Positions 51,891 to 60,533 of a DNA stretch of 64,000 nucleotides are shown here, one piece after another (the stretch's first letter is position 1; each line of letters opens with the position of its first letter). This DNA is from Microbaculum sp051390635 (GTDB taxonomy: Bacteria > Pseudomonadota > Alphaproteobacteria > Rhizobiales > Tepidamorphaceae): positions 744,001 to 808,000 of the forward strand of contig NZ_JBPODT010000001.1 of NCBI RefSeq assembly GCF_051390635.1. Reading direction: 5' to 3'. The notes beneath the pieces were generated by a model. It worked only from the letters and a program-made list of their open reading frames with translations. It made no database searches and was not told where the DNA came from. A program made the translations under genes and the position numbers.

Positions 51891-52370
51891 TCAGTCCCCG
51901 AGCCCGCCCATGTGCCTCTGGGAATACAACTGAACGCCCAGCTTCCCGATCAGGTCGAGCTGGGTTTCGAGGAAGTCGATATGCCCCTCCTCGTCGGTGG
52001 CCAGTTCCTCGAACAGGTTCTTCGACACCCGGTCGTTGACGGAGTCGCAGTACTTCGCCGCGTCCAGATACAGCGTGCGCGCCTCGTATTCCCCGGCCAG
52101 GTCGACCTCCAGGATTTCCTGGACGTTCTCGCCGATGCGCAGCGGGTTCAGCTCCTGCAGGTTCGGAAAGCCTTCGAGAAAGATGATCCGAGCGATGAAC
52201 TTGTCGGCGTGCCCCATCTCCTCGATCGATTCCTCGCGCCATTTCTTGGCGAGGTCGAGAAAGCCCCAGTCCTCCAGCAGCCGGTAGTGCAGCCAGTACT
52301 GGCTGACCGCCGTCAGCTCGGACCGCAGGCCCTTGTTGAGGTATTCGATGACTTTCGCGTCGCCTTTCAT
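51891..52370 (-). CDS. bfr: Bacterioferritin
   Basis: 159 residues. Ferroxidase ligands are all present: Glu in RSELTAVSQYW, Glu/His in EESIEEMGHADKFIARI, Glu in GEYEARTLYLDA and Glu/His in TDEEGHIDFLE; the haem-ligand Met is the one in EEMGHAD. It stores iron in a 24-mer cage. ATG 52370 (MKGDAKV) follows aaggagg; an in-frame ATG at 52427 is non-coding. bfd lies 183 bp upstream on the same strand. Confidence 0.95.
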   Translation of the reverse strand: MKGDAKVIEYLNKGLRSELTAVSQYWLHYRLLEDWGFLDLAKKWREESIEEMGHADKFIARIIFLEGFPNLQELNPLRIGENVQEILEVDLAGEYEARTLYLDAAKYCDSVNDRVSKNLFEELATDEEGHIDFLETQLDLIGKLGVQLYSQRHMGGLGD

Positions 52371-52553
52371 GACAAAACTCCTCCTTCTGCCGCAGCGTAC
52401 CAGTGACTTGGGGAAAATTTCGACCATCCCCGGAAGTAGCGCCTTCCGGCCTGGTCCCGATCGGACATCAGCGATGCCGTCAGGCTAGCGCATTTTTCGC
52501 GATTTTGGATAGGAACAGGGGCAACGGTGCGGCAATCGGCGCCGAAACGCGGC

Positions 52554-52883
52554 TCAGACGCGAACGGGACCGTCGGCGTATGCCTCCTCGGCCAACTCGA
52601 ACGCGTCGAGCCGGCCGCCTGCCGGGCCATCGTCCGCCATGCCCTCGCCCGCCTCCCCGGCCCGCAGCGGGCACACGGCGTTGCATTGCGTCACGCAACC
52701 GCTGTGCACACCTGGCAGGGCCGCATCCATGATCTCGCGGATCGTGCGCGCGCAGCGCCCGCATTGCGGGCTGCACCCCAGACACCGGTACACCTGGGCC
52801 GGCGTAAAGGGACAGTCCGGCCCGGGCGACAGGCACGCGCGTATCTCCCGATCCGACAGGGCATTGCAGGAACAGACGATCAC
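52554..52883 (-). CDS. bfd: Bacterioferritin-associated ferredoxin-like protein
   Basis: 109 residues. The N-terminal 2Fe-2S domain holds CSCN (MIVCSCNALSDREIRACL) and CLGCSPQCGRCARTIREIM. A C-terminal extension of about 50 residues has four more Cys (GVHSGCVTQCNAVCPLRAG) that are not in the short Bfd and look like an additional metal site or disulfide knot. In Pseudomonas, Bfd reduces the bacterioferritin core to free iron. It precedes bfr. Identity good, extension unexplained. Confidence 0.87.
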   Translation of the reverse strand: MIVCSCNALSDREIRACLSPGPDCPFTPAQVYRCLGCSPQCGRCARTIREIMDAALPGVHSGCVTQCNAVCPLRAGEAGEGMADDGPAGGRLDAFELAEEAYADGPVRV

Positions 52884-52936
52884 CGCTGGCCTCAGTTTTG
52901 AATCGTTCCAGATTGGTTACAAGCGCAACCAACCCT

Positions 52937-52962
52937 CGATAATATTATCGACTTTGAAAGTC
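52937..52962 (-). promoter_or_regulatory. Two adjoining perfect palindromes upstream of bfd
   Basis: cgataatattatcg (52937-52950) and gactttgaaagtc (52950-52962) are perfect palindromes sharing one base, about 55-80 bp before the bfd start. gataat-attatc resembles half of a Fur box (GATAAT repeats), and iron control by Fur, Irr or RirA would suit bfd/bfr; which one cannot be told. Confidence 0.55.
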
Positions 52963-52997
52963 AAGTTATAAGCGTGTGACAGCGGGCCGGGCCGGAT

Positions 52998-53942
52998 CTA
53001 GCTCGCCATTGCCCGCACGACCGGGCCGGCGTCGCCCAAGTCGTCCCAGTACGGCGGGTCGCCGAAGCAGGTGGCCAGATGGTCGACGAAGGCGCGCACC
53101 TTCGCGGACAGATGTCGTCCGGGCGGATACAGCGCGTAGGCGCCGAGCTGCCACCATTCGATGTCGGTCAGGATCGGCACCAGCCGGCCCTCGCGGATCG
53201 ACTGATAGACCAGGAATGTCGGCTGCGAGATGATGCCGAGCCCCGCCTCGGCGGCGGCCTGCAGCATGTTGCCGTTGTTGGAGACGAGCCGCGCCTTCGG
53301 ATTGACGACGCGCTCGCGGCCGTGTTCGTCGATCCAGCTGAACACCCGCCGTTCCGGCACGTTCGAATAGCGCAGATAGGTGTGCGCCATCAGGTCTTCC
53401 GGGCGTTCGGGCATGCCGTGCCGGGCAAGGTAGTCGGGGCTTGCGCAGACGACGTTGCGCACCGGCGCCAGGCGCCGCGCGATCAGGCTCGAATCCTCGA
53501 GCCGGCCGATGCGGACCGCCAGGTCGAACCCCTCGTTGACGAGGTCGACGCGCCGGTCGTTCAGATCGAGGTCGATCCACAGCTCCGGATGATTGTTCAG
53601 GAAACCGGTAACAGCCGGCGTCAGGTGCATCACGCCGAAGGACTGCGGCGCGGCGATCTTGAGCCGGCCCGACAGCGCCCCGTGCAATGCGGCGGCGTTC
53701 TGGTCGGCATCCTCAAGATCGGCGAGGATCTGGACCGCCCGCTCGTAATAGGTCTTGCCGGTATCGGTAAGGCTGAGCTGCCGTGTCGTGCGGTTGACGA
53801 GACGCACGCCGAGCCGTTCCTCGAGCTCCTTCAGGCGGCGGCTCACCGCCGATTTGGCAACCCCCAGTCGCTCGGCCGCCGCTCCGATCCCCCCGGATTC
53901 GGCAACCTGGACGAAGGTTTCGATCTCCGCCATCCGGTCCAT
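52998..53942 (-). CDS. LysR-family transcriptional regulator
   Basis: 314 residues. The winged helix is FVQVAESGGIGAAAERLGVA then SAVSRRLKELEERLGVRLVN, followed by a periplasmic-binding-protein-like co-inducer domain. The DSR pattern LAVRIGRLEDSSLIARRLAP and the YLARHGMPERPEDL segment place it near the DsdC/CrgA-type group. It is divergent from the glutathionyl-hydroquinone reductase gene 157 bp away and likely controls it. ATG 53942 (MDRMAEIETFV) is natural. Confidence 0.9.
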   Translation of the reverse strand: MDRMAEIETFVQVAESGGIGAAAERLGVAKSAVSRRLKELEERLGVRLVNRTTRQLSLTDTGKTYYERAVQILADLEDADQNAAALHGALSGRLKIAAPQSFGVMHLTPAVTGFLNNHPELWIDLDLNDRRVDLVNEGFDLAVRIGRLEDSSLIARRLAPVRNVVCASPDYLARHGMPERPEDLMAHTYLRYSNVPERRVFSWIDEHGRERVVNPKARLVSNNGNMLQAAAEAGLGIISQPTFLVYQSIREGRLVPILTDIEWWQLGAYALYPPGRHLSAKVRAFVDHLATCFGDPPYWDDLGDAGPVVRAMAS

Positions 53943-54018
53943 TGTTCAGCCTTCGGCAACAATATCATCGATCACTAAGGCCTTTTCGACTCGCTATCAA
54001 CCGCTACGTACGTCCCAG

Positions 54019-54066
54019 AACGATGGGCCGAACGATGGGCCGAACGATGGGCCGCACGATGGGCCG
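54019..54066 (+). repeat. Four 12-bp tandem repeats before a GST-type gene
   Basis: aacgatgggccg three times, then cacgatgggccg, at 54019-54066. The array lies 33 bp upstream of the TTG start and about 20 bp before the Shine-Dalgarno, in the probable leader of the next gene. Copy number may vary between strains and would change leader length. Confidence 0.85.
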
Positions 54067-54099
54067 ATCGCGGCCCCGCACGAGCAAGGAGACGAGACT

Positions 54100-55080
54100 T
54101 TGGGACGACTGGTCGAGGGTATTTGGCGCAGCGACGAGCCGAGGCCGGGGTCTTCGGACGGCCAGTTCCGCCGCCCCGAAACGCAATTCCGCAACTGGAT
54201 CACGCCGGACGGCGCGCCCGGTCCGACGGGTGATGGCGGCTTTCCCGCGGAATCCGGCCGCTATCACCTCTATGTCTCGATGGCCTGTCCGTGGGCGCAC
54301 AGAACGCTCGTGGCCCGCGTGCTGAAGGGGCTGGAGGCCCACATCGGCGTATCCGGCGTCGCGCCGACGATGGCCGACGAAGGCTGGGAATTCAGCGACA
54401 CCTTTCCCGATCCGCTCTACGGCCAACGGCGCCTTTCCGCGATCTACCTGAAGGCCGACGCGCGCTACACCGGCCGCGTCACGGTCCCGGTGCTGTGGGA
54501 CAAGCAGCGCGAGACCATCGTCTCCAACGAATCCGCCGACATTATCCGGATGCTCAATACCGCCTTCGACGCGGTCGGCGGCAACCCGCACGTCGACCTC
54601 TACCCCGCGCCACTTCGCGCCGAAATCGACCGGATCAACGCGACCGTCTACGAGACCGTCAACAACGGCGTCTACCGGGCCGGCTTCGCCACCACCCAGG
54701 CGGCCTACGACGAGGCCGTGACGACGCTGTTCGCCAGCCTCGACGCGCTGGAAAAGCGCCTGTCCAGCCAGCGCTACCTAACCGGAGACAGCCCCACCGA
54801 GGCCGATTGGCGACTGTTCACGACATTGGTACGGTTCGATCCGGCCTATTTCGGCCATTTCAAGTGCAACATCCGCCGCATCGTCGACTATCCCAACCTG
54901 TTCGGCTATCTCCGCGACCTCTACCAGGTGCCCGGGATCGCCGAAACGGTCGACGTCGATCACATCAAGCGCCACTACTACACCAGCCATCGCTCGATTA
55001 ACCCGACAGGCATCATTCCCGCCGGCCCGCTGATCGACCTGGCCGCACCGCACGACCGGGCACGGCTGAAGGCGGCCTGA
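54100..55080 (+). CDS. Glutathionyl-hydroquinone reductase (Xi-class GST)
   Basis: 326 residues, standard length. Catalytic Cys in SMACPWAHRTLVARVLKGLE, EGWEFSDTF and ADARYTGRVTVPVLWDKQRE are family markers; TGDSPTEADWRLFTTLVRFD and HFKCNIRRI complete the helical domain. It reduces glutathionyl-hydroquinones. TTG 54100 is chosen because aggag at 54087-54091 precedes it and the family starts MGRLVEGIW; the frame stays open upstream through the 12-bp repeats. Divergent LysR gene nearby. Confidence 0.9.
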   Translation: MGRLVEGIWRSDEPRPGSSDGQFRRPETQFRNWITPDGAPGPTGDGGFPAESGRYHLYVSMACPWAHRTLVARVLKGLEAHIGVSGVAPTMADEGWEFSDTFPDPLYGQRRLSAIYLKADARYTGRVTVPVLWDKQRETIVSNESADIIRMLNTAFDAVGGNPHVDLYPAPLRAEIDRINATVYETVNNGVYRAGFATTQAAYDEAVTTLFASLDALEKRLSSQRYLTGDSPTEADWRLFTTLVRFDPAYFGHFKCNIRRIVDYPNLFGYLRDLYQVPGIAETVDVDHIKRHYYTSHRSINPTGIIPAGPLIDLAAPHDRARLKAA

Positions 55081-55083
55081 GCC

Positions 55084-55536
55084 CTACCAGCGCGTGTCCG
55101 GCAGGGCGCCGTCGAACACCTCGGCGAGCCTGCGCCGCGTCGCCGGCGTGGTGCCCTCCGGCAGATCGTTCAGGGCGAAGAAGCCGGCTTCGACGATTTC
55201 CATGGTGGGACGGAACGCGCCGTCCTGCCGCCAGGCCCCGGCGACGAACAGAACCACGTGATCGCCGCGATGGTCGGTCTCGTTGGAATAGACGCCGAAC
55301 AGCCGCGGCGGTTCCTCGAGGACGATATTGCCCTCGTCGCGCAATTCGTGGGTCAAGGTGTCGAGCACCGTTTCGCCGCGCTCGACGCCGCCACCCGGCA
55401 GGTACCAGCCGGGCAGGTAGGAATGGCGCACGAGGAACACCTTGCCGTCGCGCGCGACGACGGCCCTGACGCCGAGCGTCATGCCGCGATTCAGCAGCCA
55501 CCAGGGCCGAAGGAGTAGTTTCAGCAGTCGTCGCAT
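55084..55536 (-). CDS. Nudix hydrolase with altered Nudix box
   Basis: 150 residues. The Nudix helix reads GGVERGETVLDTLTHELRDE: the box Arg is His (HEL instead of REL), one Glu is Asp and the last Gly becomes Asn (EGN). The catalytic Glu pattern is mostly kept. A hydrophobic basic N-terminus (RRLLKLLLRPWWLLNRGMT) could sit at the membrane. ATG 55536 is chosen; the 80-residue upstream extension is low in coding features. Substrate unknown. Confidence 0.82.
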   Translation of the reverse strand: MRRLLKLLLRPWWLLNRGMTLGVRAVVARDGKVFLVRHSYLPGWYLPGGGVERGETVLDTLTHELRDEGNIVLEEPPRLFGVYSNETDHRGDHVVLFVAGAWRQDGAFRPTMEIVEAGFFALNDLPEGTTPATRRRLAEVFDGALPDTRW

Positions 55537-55886
55537 CGTCCCGACACGTTTCCGGGCGTCCGCGCCGTACGCCCCCCGGATAGTTCGTTGACTGGATACC
55601 CTGTTAAGCGGACATGCGCGCCACGCAAAGCAGACCTGCTCTTGTGGCCCTTGGAATATTGCAGTGCAACATCTATCTCCACCGCAATCGAGGCACCCTG
55701 TTCGGCGCCTACACTCTACCAAATGGAGCAGATCATGTTTTGGCGCCTCTTCAGCCGCCGGACGTACCATTGGCATCCTGCGGTCGACATGCGCGACGGG
55801 CGCATCGCCGCGACGCTGATGACGTTCTCGTCCAACTGACGACCCGTCTGGCCAATATCGCCCGCGAACTGTAGAACCCGCGGGCG
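55537..55886. other. Spacer between Nudix and metallophosphoesterase genes
   Basis: 350 bp holding the Nudix promoter and the leader of the next gene. A perfect small palindrome ttgcagtgcaa lies at 55659-55669. A forward reading frame of 34 codons (MFWRLFSRRTYH..., 55735-55839) has aggtag-like leader sequence but no recognisable domain, and I do not count it as a gene. Confidence 0.4.
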
Positions 55887-56819
55887 ATGTTCAGGCTGGC
55901 CCATCTTTCCGACCCGCACGTACCGCCCGAGACCGCACCGCTCCGCCGCGAGCTGGTGTCGAAGCGCGCGCTCGGCTGGATCAACTGGCGGCGGAGCCGT
56001 CACCGGATCCATCGTCGCGACGTTCTCGACGCGCTGACCGGCGATCTCGGGCACCAGTCGCCCGACCACATCGCGGTGACGGGCGATCTGGCGATCGTCT
56101 CGACCGCGTCGGAGTGGCAGAGCTGCCGGCTCTGGCTGCAAAGCCTCGGCCCGCCCGACCACGTCTCGCTGGTTCCCGGCAATCACGACGCCTATACCCG
56201 CCGCGCCATTCCCGGCACGGCGCTGGCTTGGCGCGAATATATGGCGGGCGACCCCGACACCGCCGCGCATTCCGGCTTCCCCTACCTGCGCCGGCGCGGG
56301 CCCCTGGCCATCATCGGCTGTTCGTCGGCCGTCGTCTCGGCCCCCTTCATGGCGACCGGCCGCATCGGCCGCGACCAGATCGCGCGCCTGAAGCCCTTGT
56401 TGCGGGACCTCGCCCACGACGGCCTGTTCCGCGTCGTGCTGGTTCACCACACCCCGATCCGCACCCATGGCGACCGCTACCGCCGGATGACCGACGCCCG
56501 CGCCTTCCGCGCGCTCCTGGGCGACTGCGGCGCCGAGCTGGTGCTGCACGGCCACGAGCACCGCGCGAGCCTTCACTGGATCGCCGGACCACGCCAGCCG
56601 GTGCCGGTCGTCGGCGTGCCCTCCGCCTCGGCGCTCGAGCACGGCAGCAAGCCGGGCGCGCAGTACAATCTCTACGAAATCTCGGGGGATTCCGGCGCCT
56701 GGACCTGCCGCATGCGCACGCGTGGCTTCAGCGGCGGCGAACTGCAGGAATTGCAGGAAACGCTCCTGTTCGAAAACGGCCAATCCACCGCGCCGGGCGG
56801 CGATTTTCGCGCGATCTAA
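55887..56819 (+). CDS. Calcineurin-like metallophosphoesterase
   Basis: 310 residues with all five blocks: DPHV (HLSDPHVPPE), GDL (AVTGDLAIV), GNHD (LVPGNHDAYTRRAIPG), VHH (VVLVHHTPIR) and GHEH (LVLHGHEHRASLHW). The dinuclear site is therefore complete. Related proteins cleave cyclic nucleotides or phosphodiesters such as UDP-diacylglucosamine. No signal peptide is seen. Substrate cannot be told; the last 4 bp overlap the convergent conserved gene. Confidence 0.9.
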   Translation: MFRLAHLSDPHVPPETAPLRRELVSKRALGWINWRRSRHRIHRRDVLDALTGDLGHQSPDHIAVTGDLAIVSTASEWQSCRLWLQSLGPPDHVSLVPGNHDAYTRRAIPGTALAWREYMAGDPDTAAHSGFPYLRRRGPLAIIGCSSAVVSAPFMATGRIGRDQIARLKPLLRDLAHDGLFRVVLVHHTPIRTHGDRYRRMTDARAFRALLGDCGAELVLHGHEHRASLHWIAGPRQPVPVVGVPSASALEHGSKPGAQYNLYEISGDSGAWTCRMRTRGFSGGELQELQETLLFENGQSTAPGGDFRAI

Positions 56820-57418
56820 GGCGCGGTAAGCAGCATTCCGGCCAGGAACAGTCCGGCCGCCCCGGCGAACGCGCCGACAAGAAACGTGAAGATCACGGTT
56901 CCCCAGACCGCACCGGAACGACGCGACGACTCGTCCGGCCCGGCGGGCGTCTCCGTCTCGCCAAGCCGCACAACCGTCTTGCCATCGGCATCGCTTTCCA
57001 GCGCCCGCTCGCGCTCAAGCAGCCGATGCGCCACGTAGTCGGTCACGCGCGCGGCGATCTCGTCGAGATTGGTCGTCTCCAGGATCACCTGGCGGCCGTG
57101 ACGGGTATCCTTCAGGAACCGGTAGGTGCGCTTGTCGCGGCCCATCATCACATGGCCGAGCACGTCGACCCACAGTCTGGGCGGCGTTGAGGGAACAAGC
57201 GAGCATTCGAGCAGGTCGGTATCCTCGGGGATCTCCTCGAAAACCTCGCTCAGCGCGTCCTGCAGCAGTTCCAGCCGGGCGAGCTCGGCCTCGCGCAGGT
57301 CGACGATGACGTCCGACCGCTCGGCCGCCTGCTGGCGCGCGCGGTTGAGCGCCTCTCTCAGCCGGCTCTCGCGCTTGTGCGGCTCCGGCACGTCTTCGAT
57401 GATCATTTCTTCCGACAT
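56816..57418 (-). CDS. Conserved tail-anchored membrane protein, unknown
   Basis: 200 residues. A helical, charged first third (LREALNRARQQAAERSDVIV; EAELARLELLQDALSEVFEE) is followed by a beta-rich part with PPRLWVDVLGHVMMGRDKRT then YRFLKDTRHGRQVILETTNL, and a single C-terminal helix (VIFTFLVGAFAGAAGLFLAG). This pattern recurs in Hyphomicrobiales as an unnamed protein. ATG 57418 (MSEEMIIED) is preferred to 57481. It lies 99 bp downstream of the hybrid kinase, possibly in one transcript. Confidence 0.75.
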   Translation of the reverse strand: MSEEMIIEDVPEPHKRESRLREALNRARQQAAERSDVIVDLREAELARLELLQDALSEVFEEIPEDTDLLECSLVPSTPPRLWVDVLGHVMMGRDKRTYRFLKDTRHGRQVILETTNLDEIAARVTDYVAHRLLERERALESDADGKTVVRLGETETPAGPDESSRRSGAVWGTVIFTFLVGAFAGAAGLFLAGMLLTAP

Positions 57419-57517
57419 TCGTGTGTCCGATTCCGGTCGGGATGGTCGTCTGTTAACGAACAGTTTACCACGATCCGCCACGGAAAAGAGGCCTCATTTC
57501 CGACTTTTGCGGCCAGT

Positions 57518-59809
57518 TCAGGCGTTTTTTCGGCTCATCACGCGATTGACGAGTTCGCGAACGTCGTCGGGCATGAACGGTTTTTCGATATAGGGACAAT
57601 CCGTGGTCGCCAGGAATTCACTGACGCGGCGGCTCAACGTATCGCCGGTGATGAACGCCAGGCTGCCGGCCTGCTCGGGATTGGTGTCCTGCAGAATGCC
57701 GTAGAACGAGACGCCGTCGAGTTCCGGCATCCGCATGTCGCTCAGCACCACGTCGTACCGACGGTGCTTCAGCCTTTCGAGGGCGCCGCGGGCCGATTGC
57801 TCGACATCCACCTTATGTCCGTCCATCTCCAGGCAGTCGGCGATGAGCGAGCCGACGTCCTCCTCGTCGTCGATGACCAGGATTCTCAGTCCCGCGCCCG
57901 ACTCTTCGGCATGGGGCGCTTCTTCCTCGTCCGTTTTGCTCCGCGCGCCATCGCGCGAAAGCCTGATCGTGAACGTCGCGCCCGGCCGATCGATGCGCTC
58001 CAGCTCGATCGATCCCCCATGCCCCTCGATGATGCGGTGGCACAGCGCAAGCCCCAGCCCTGTGCCGACACCGACCTGCTTGGTCGTGAACAGCGGCTCG
58101 AATATCCGGGACCGCGCGTCTTCGGGAATTCCCGGACCGTTGTCGGCGAAGGTGATCGACACGCCCTCGCCACCGTCCACGGCCACCGTGGTGATCTCCA
58201 GCGTGCGCGGCCCCTCGGTTCCCCTCAGCGCCTGCTCGGCATTGACGATCAGATTGGTGAAGGTCTGCACCAACTGGTCTTCGTTGGCGTAGACCACCGG
58301 CAGATCGTCGGCCAGGCGCAGGGTGATGTCGACGCCGGTGGTGCGCAGCGAATAGGCTGCGAATTCAAGCGCCTGCTCGATCAGCGCGTTGACGTCGACG
58401 GGCGCTGTCTCCTCCGATGTCTGCCGGGCCATCGCCAGGAACGTCTTGACGATCCGCGCGCAGCGGTCGGCCGCCGTGCCGATCTTTTCCGCCCGGACAG
58501 CCGTGTCGGGGTCGGAGGCGTGCTCCTGCAGCATCACGGCCTGGCCGATCAGGACGGACAGAGGATTGTTGAGCTCGTGGGCGACGCTCGACAGCAACTC
58601 TCCCAGAGCGCTCAGCTTCTCGCTCTGATGCAGGATCTCGCGCTGCCGGGCCGCTTCGGCGGCGGTCTCGCGGCGCGCCGTGAGATCAATGAAGCTCAGA
58701 ATGGAGACTTCACGCCCCTCGTACTCGATGATCCGGTCGTTGAGCGAGGCCCAGAACACCGTTCCATCGACCTTCCGTACCCGCAATTCCACATCGTACA
58801 GTTCGCCGCTCTTGCGCAGTTCGGCGATCAGGCGGTCGCGATCGGCGGGATCGACGAAATGGTCGACGGTGTAGGCTGGCTGGTCGGACGGCCAGGCGCG
58901 GCCGAACAGCTCGGCTGCCGACGGGCTCTCGTAGAGGATCTCAGACGTCGCCAGATCGACCATCCAGACCGGAAGCGGATGACCCTCGACGATGCTGCGG
59001 AAATGCTCCTCCCGCTGCCGCAGCGCGAGCTCCATCTGCTTGCGCTCGGTGATCTCGTTCCACACCGAGACGAAGCCGCCCTGCCGGGTCGGGCGGTGCG
59101 AGTATTCGAACCAGCGCCCCTCCTTCGACGGGAACTCCTCGCGCAAGGCGATACCGCGCTGCCCCATCTGCTCGGCCATCCACTCGTCGACGCGGCCGAT
59201 GGCATCCACGAAGAACCCCCGTTCGGCCCGGATCCGCGTCACCTCGGGCCAATGCGCGCCGGGCACCAGGAGATCGGCTGAATCGCTGTGGAATTCCCGG
59301 TAGCGGGAATTGCAGGTCACCAGCCGGTCGTTGGCATCGTAGAGCACGAAGCCGTCGTCGAGCGCCTCGATCGCATCCTCGAGGGTCTCGTTGACCCGCC
59401 TGAACTCGGCCTCGCGCTCGAATGCCGTGGTCAGGTCGATCAGGTTGGAGACGATGACCGTTTCGCCGCCGATCTCGACGAAGCGCGCCGACATCGACCC
59501 GACGAACCGGCTCCCGTCGCTACGCCTGAAGTGCATCCTGAAATCGTCGACGCTGCCGTGCTCCCGGATCAGCCGCAGGCATTCCGCGCGCTCGTCGCGG
59601 TCGATGGCGAAATCCTCGACCTTGAGCGGCGGATCGCCCGGCTTAAGCCGCAGCATCGCCGCCATGGCCGGCGTCTGGTACAGCACCTCGCCGTCCGATA
59701 CGCGCGCGGCCACGACCGGGACCGGACAGTTGTCGAGGATCAGCTGAAACGCGCCCTCGATCCGGTCCTGCGCGCCTGTGGCCGCCTTGTCGTCCTCATC
59801 CAGCGCCAA
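57518..59809 (-). CDS. Three-PAS hybrid histidine kinase with receiver domain
   Basis: 763 residues: three PAS domains (about 15-130, 140-255 and 265-385), HisKA with GELLSSVAHELNNPLSVLIG, ATPase boxes NLIVNAEQAL (N), ADNGPGIPEDA (G1), GVGTGLGLALCHRI (G2), and a C-terminal receiver with Asp in VVLSDMRMPELDG and Lys in YIEKPFMP. No membrane helix is seen, so it is probably cytosolic. TTG 59809 is used as start because ggagg lies 13 bp before it; the frame runs open further upstream without conserved sequence. Output partner unknown. Confidence 0.9.
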   Translation of the reverse strand: MALDEDDKAATGAQDRIEGAFQLILDNCPVPVVAARVSDGEVLYQTPAMAAMLRLKPGDPPLKVEDFAIDRDERAECLRLIREHGSVDDFRMHFRRSDGSRFVGSMSARFVEIGGETVIVSNLIDLTTAFEREAEFRRVNETLEDAIEALDDGFVLYDANDRLVTCNSRYREFHSDSADLLVPGAHWPEVTRIRAERGFFVDAIGRVDEWMAEQMGQRGIALREEFPSKEGRWFEYSHRPTRQGGFVSVWNEITERKQMELALRQREEHFRSIVEGHPLPVWMVDLATSEILYESPSAAELFGRAWPSDQPAYTVDHFVDPADRDRLIAELRKSGELYDVELRVRKVDGTVFWASLNDRIIEYEGREVSILSFIDLTARRETAAEAARQREILHQSEKLSALGELLSSVAHELNNPLSVLIGQAVMLQEHASDPDTAVRAEKIGTAADRCARIVKTFLAMARQTSEETAPVDVNALIEQALEFAAYSLRTTGVDITLRLADDLPVVYANEDQLVQTFTNLIVNAEQALRGTEGPRTLEITTVAVDGGEGVSITFADNGPGIPEDARSRIFEPLFTTKQVGVGTGLGLALCHRIIEGHGGSIELERIDRPGATFTIRLSRDGARSKTDEEEAPHAEESGAGLRILVIDDEEDVGSLIADCLEMDGHKVDVEQSARGALERLKHRRYDVVLSDMRMPELDGVSFYGILQDTNPEQAGSLAFITGDTLSRRVSEFLATTDCPYIEKPFMPDDVRELVNRVMSRKNA

Positions 59810-59965
59810 AACTGAGCCTTTCCTCCAGAAGGATACCCGACAAACAAAATACCATACCTCCAATCGGGCAAGCTCAACGCGATAATGCGGCGATCGCCGC
59901 CGAATTCCAAACGGCCGCGAAATTCGGGTGGACGGCAGATCGCCGCTCGACCATGGTACGCCGCC

Positions 59966-60439
59966 ATGAGCGAGCTTCCAGAGAGTGCCAGACGGGTCGC
60001 CGACGCCGCGCGGGCGGCGGGTCTCGACATCACCGTCGTCGAGATGCCGGAGTCGACGCGCACGGCCGAGGATGCGGCGGCGGCCTGCGGCTGCGCGGTC
60101 GCGCAGATCGTCAAATCGCTGGTTTTTCAGGGCGCGGAGACGGAAACGCCCTATCTGCTGCTCGTCTCCGGGGTCAATCGCGTCGACGAAGACGGCATGG
60201 CCGCGGTGCTGGGCGAGCCCCTGAAACGCCCGGACGGACGGGCGGTGCGCGAGATCACCGGCTACGCGATCGGCGGCATTCCGCCGCTCGGCCACCCGGA
60301 TACGATGCCCACCGTCATCGACGAGACGCTGCTCGACTTCGACACCGTGTGGGCGGCGGCCGGCACGCCGCGCTGCGTCTTCTCGGTGGATCCGAACGCC
60401 CTCGCCGCGGCGACCAAGGCGCGGCGGCATCCGTTCTGA
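59966..60439 (+). CDS. YbaK/EbsC-type aminoacyl-tRNA deacylase
   Basis: 157 residues of the prolyl-tRNA editing domain fold: RTAEDAAAACGCAVAQIVKS, the Lys in IVKSLVFQG, YLLLVSGVNRVDED and GYAIGGIPPLGHPDTMPTVI. Family members hydrolyse mischarged Cys- or Ala-tRNA(Pro). ATG 59966 (MSELPESAR) matches the family; an ATG at 59885 would overlap the divergent kinase leader. Specificity among YbaK, ProXp and EbsC groups is not determined. Confidence 0.9.
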   Translation: MSELPESARRVADAARAAGLDITVVEMPESTRTAEDAAAACGCAVAQIVKSLVFQGAETETPYLLLVSGVNRVDEDGMAAVLGEPLKRPDGRAVREITGYAIGGIPPLGHPDTMPTVIDETLLDFDTVWAAAGTPRCVFSVDPNALAAATKARRHPF

Positions 60440-60483
60440 CACCCCTGTTCCGACGCCTGAACCGCCGTCTCAACCCACGAAAA

Positions 60484-60509
60484 AGCCCGCGAGGAGGTCC
60501 CCGCGGGCT
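60484..60509 (-). terminator. Intrinsic terminator of cbtBA
   Basis: agcccgcg (60484-60491) with cgcgggct (60502-60509) around a 10-base loop. Reverse-strand reading gives gggctttttcg after the stem. It lies 25 bp past the cbtA stop, and it can also serve the convergent ybaK-type gene. Confidence 0.8.
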
Positions 60510-60533
60510 CGATTGTCTACGTGAATTCGTCGA

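Noticed and set aside
55735..55839. Forward 34-codon frame starting MFWRLFSRRTYH
   Set aside because: It has a plausible start but no domain, no conservation evidence and lies in a promoter region.
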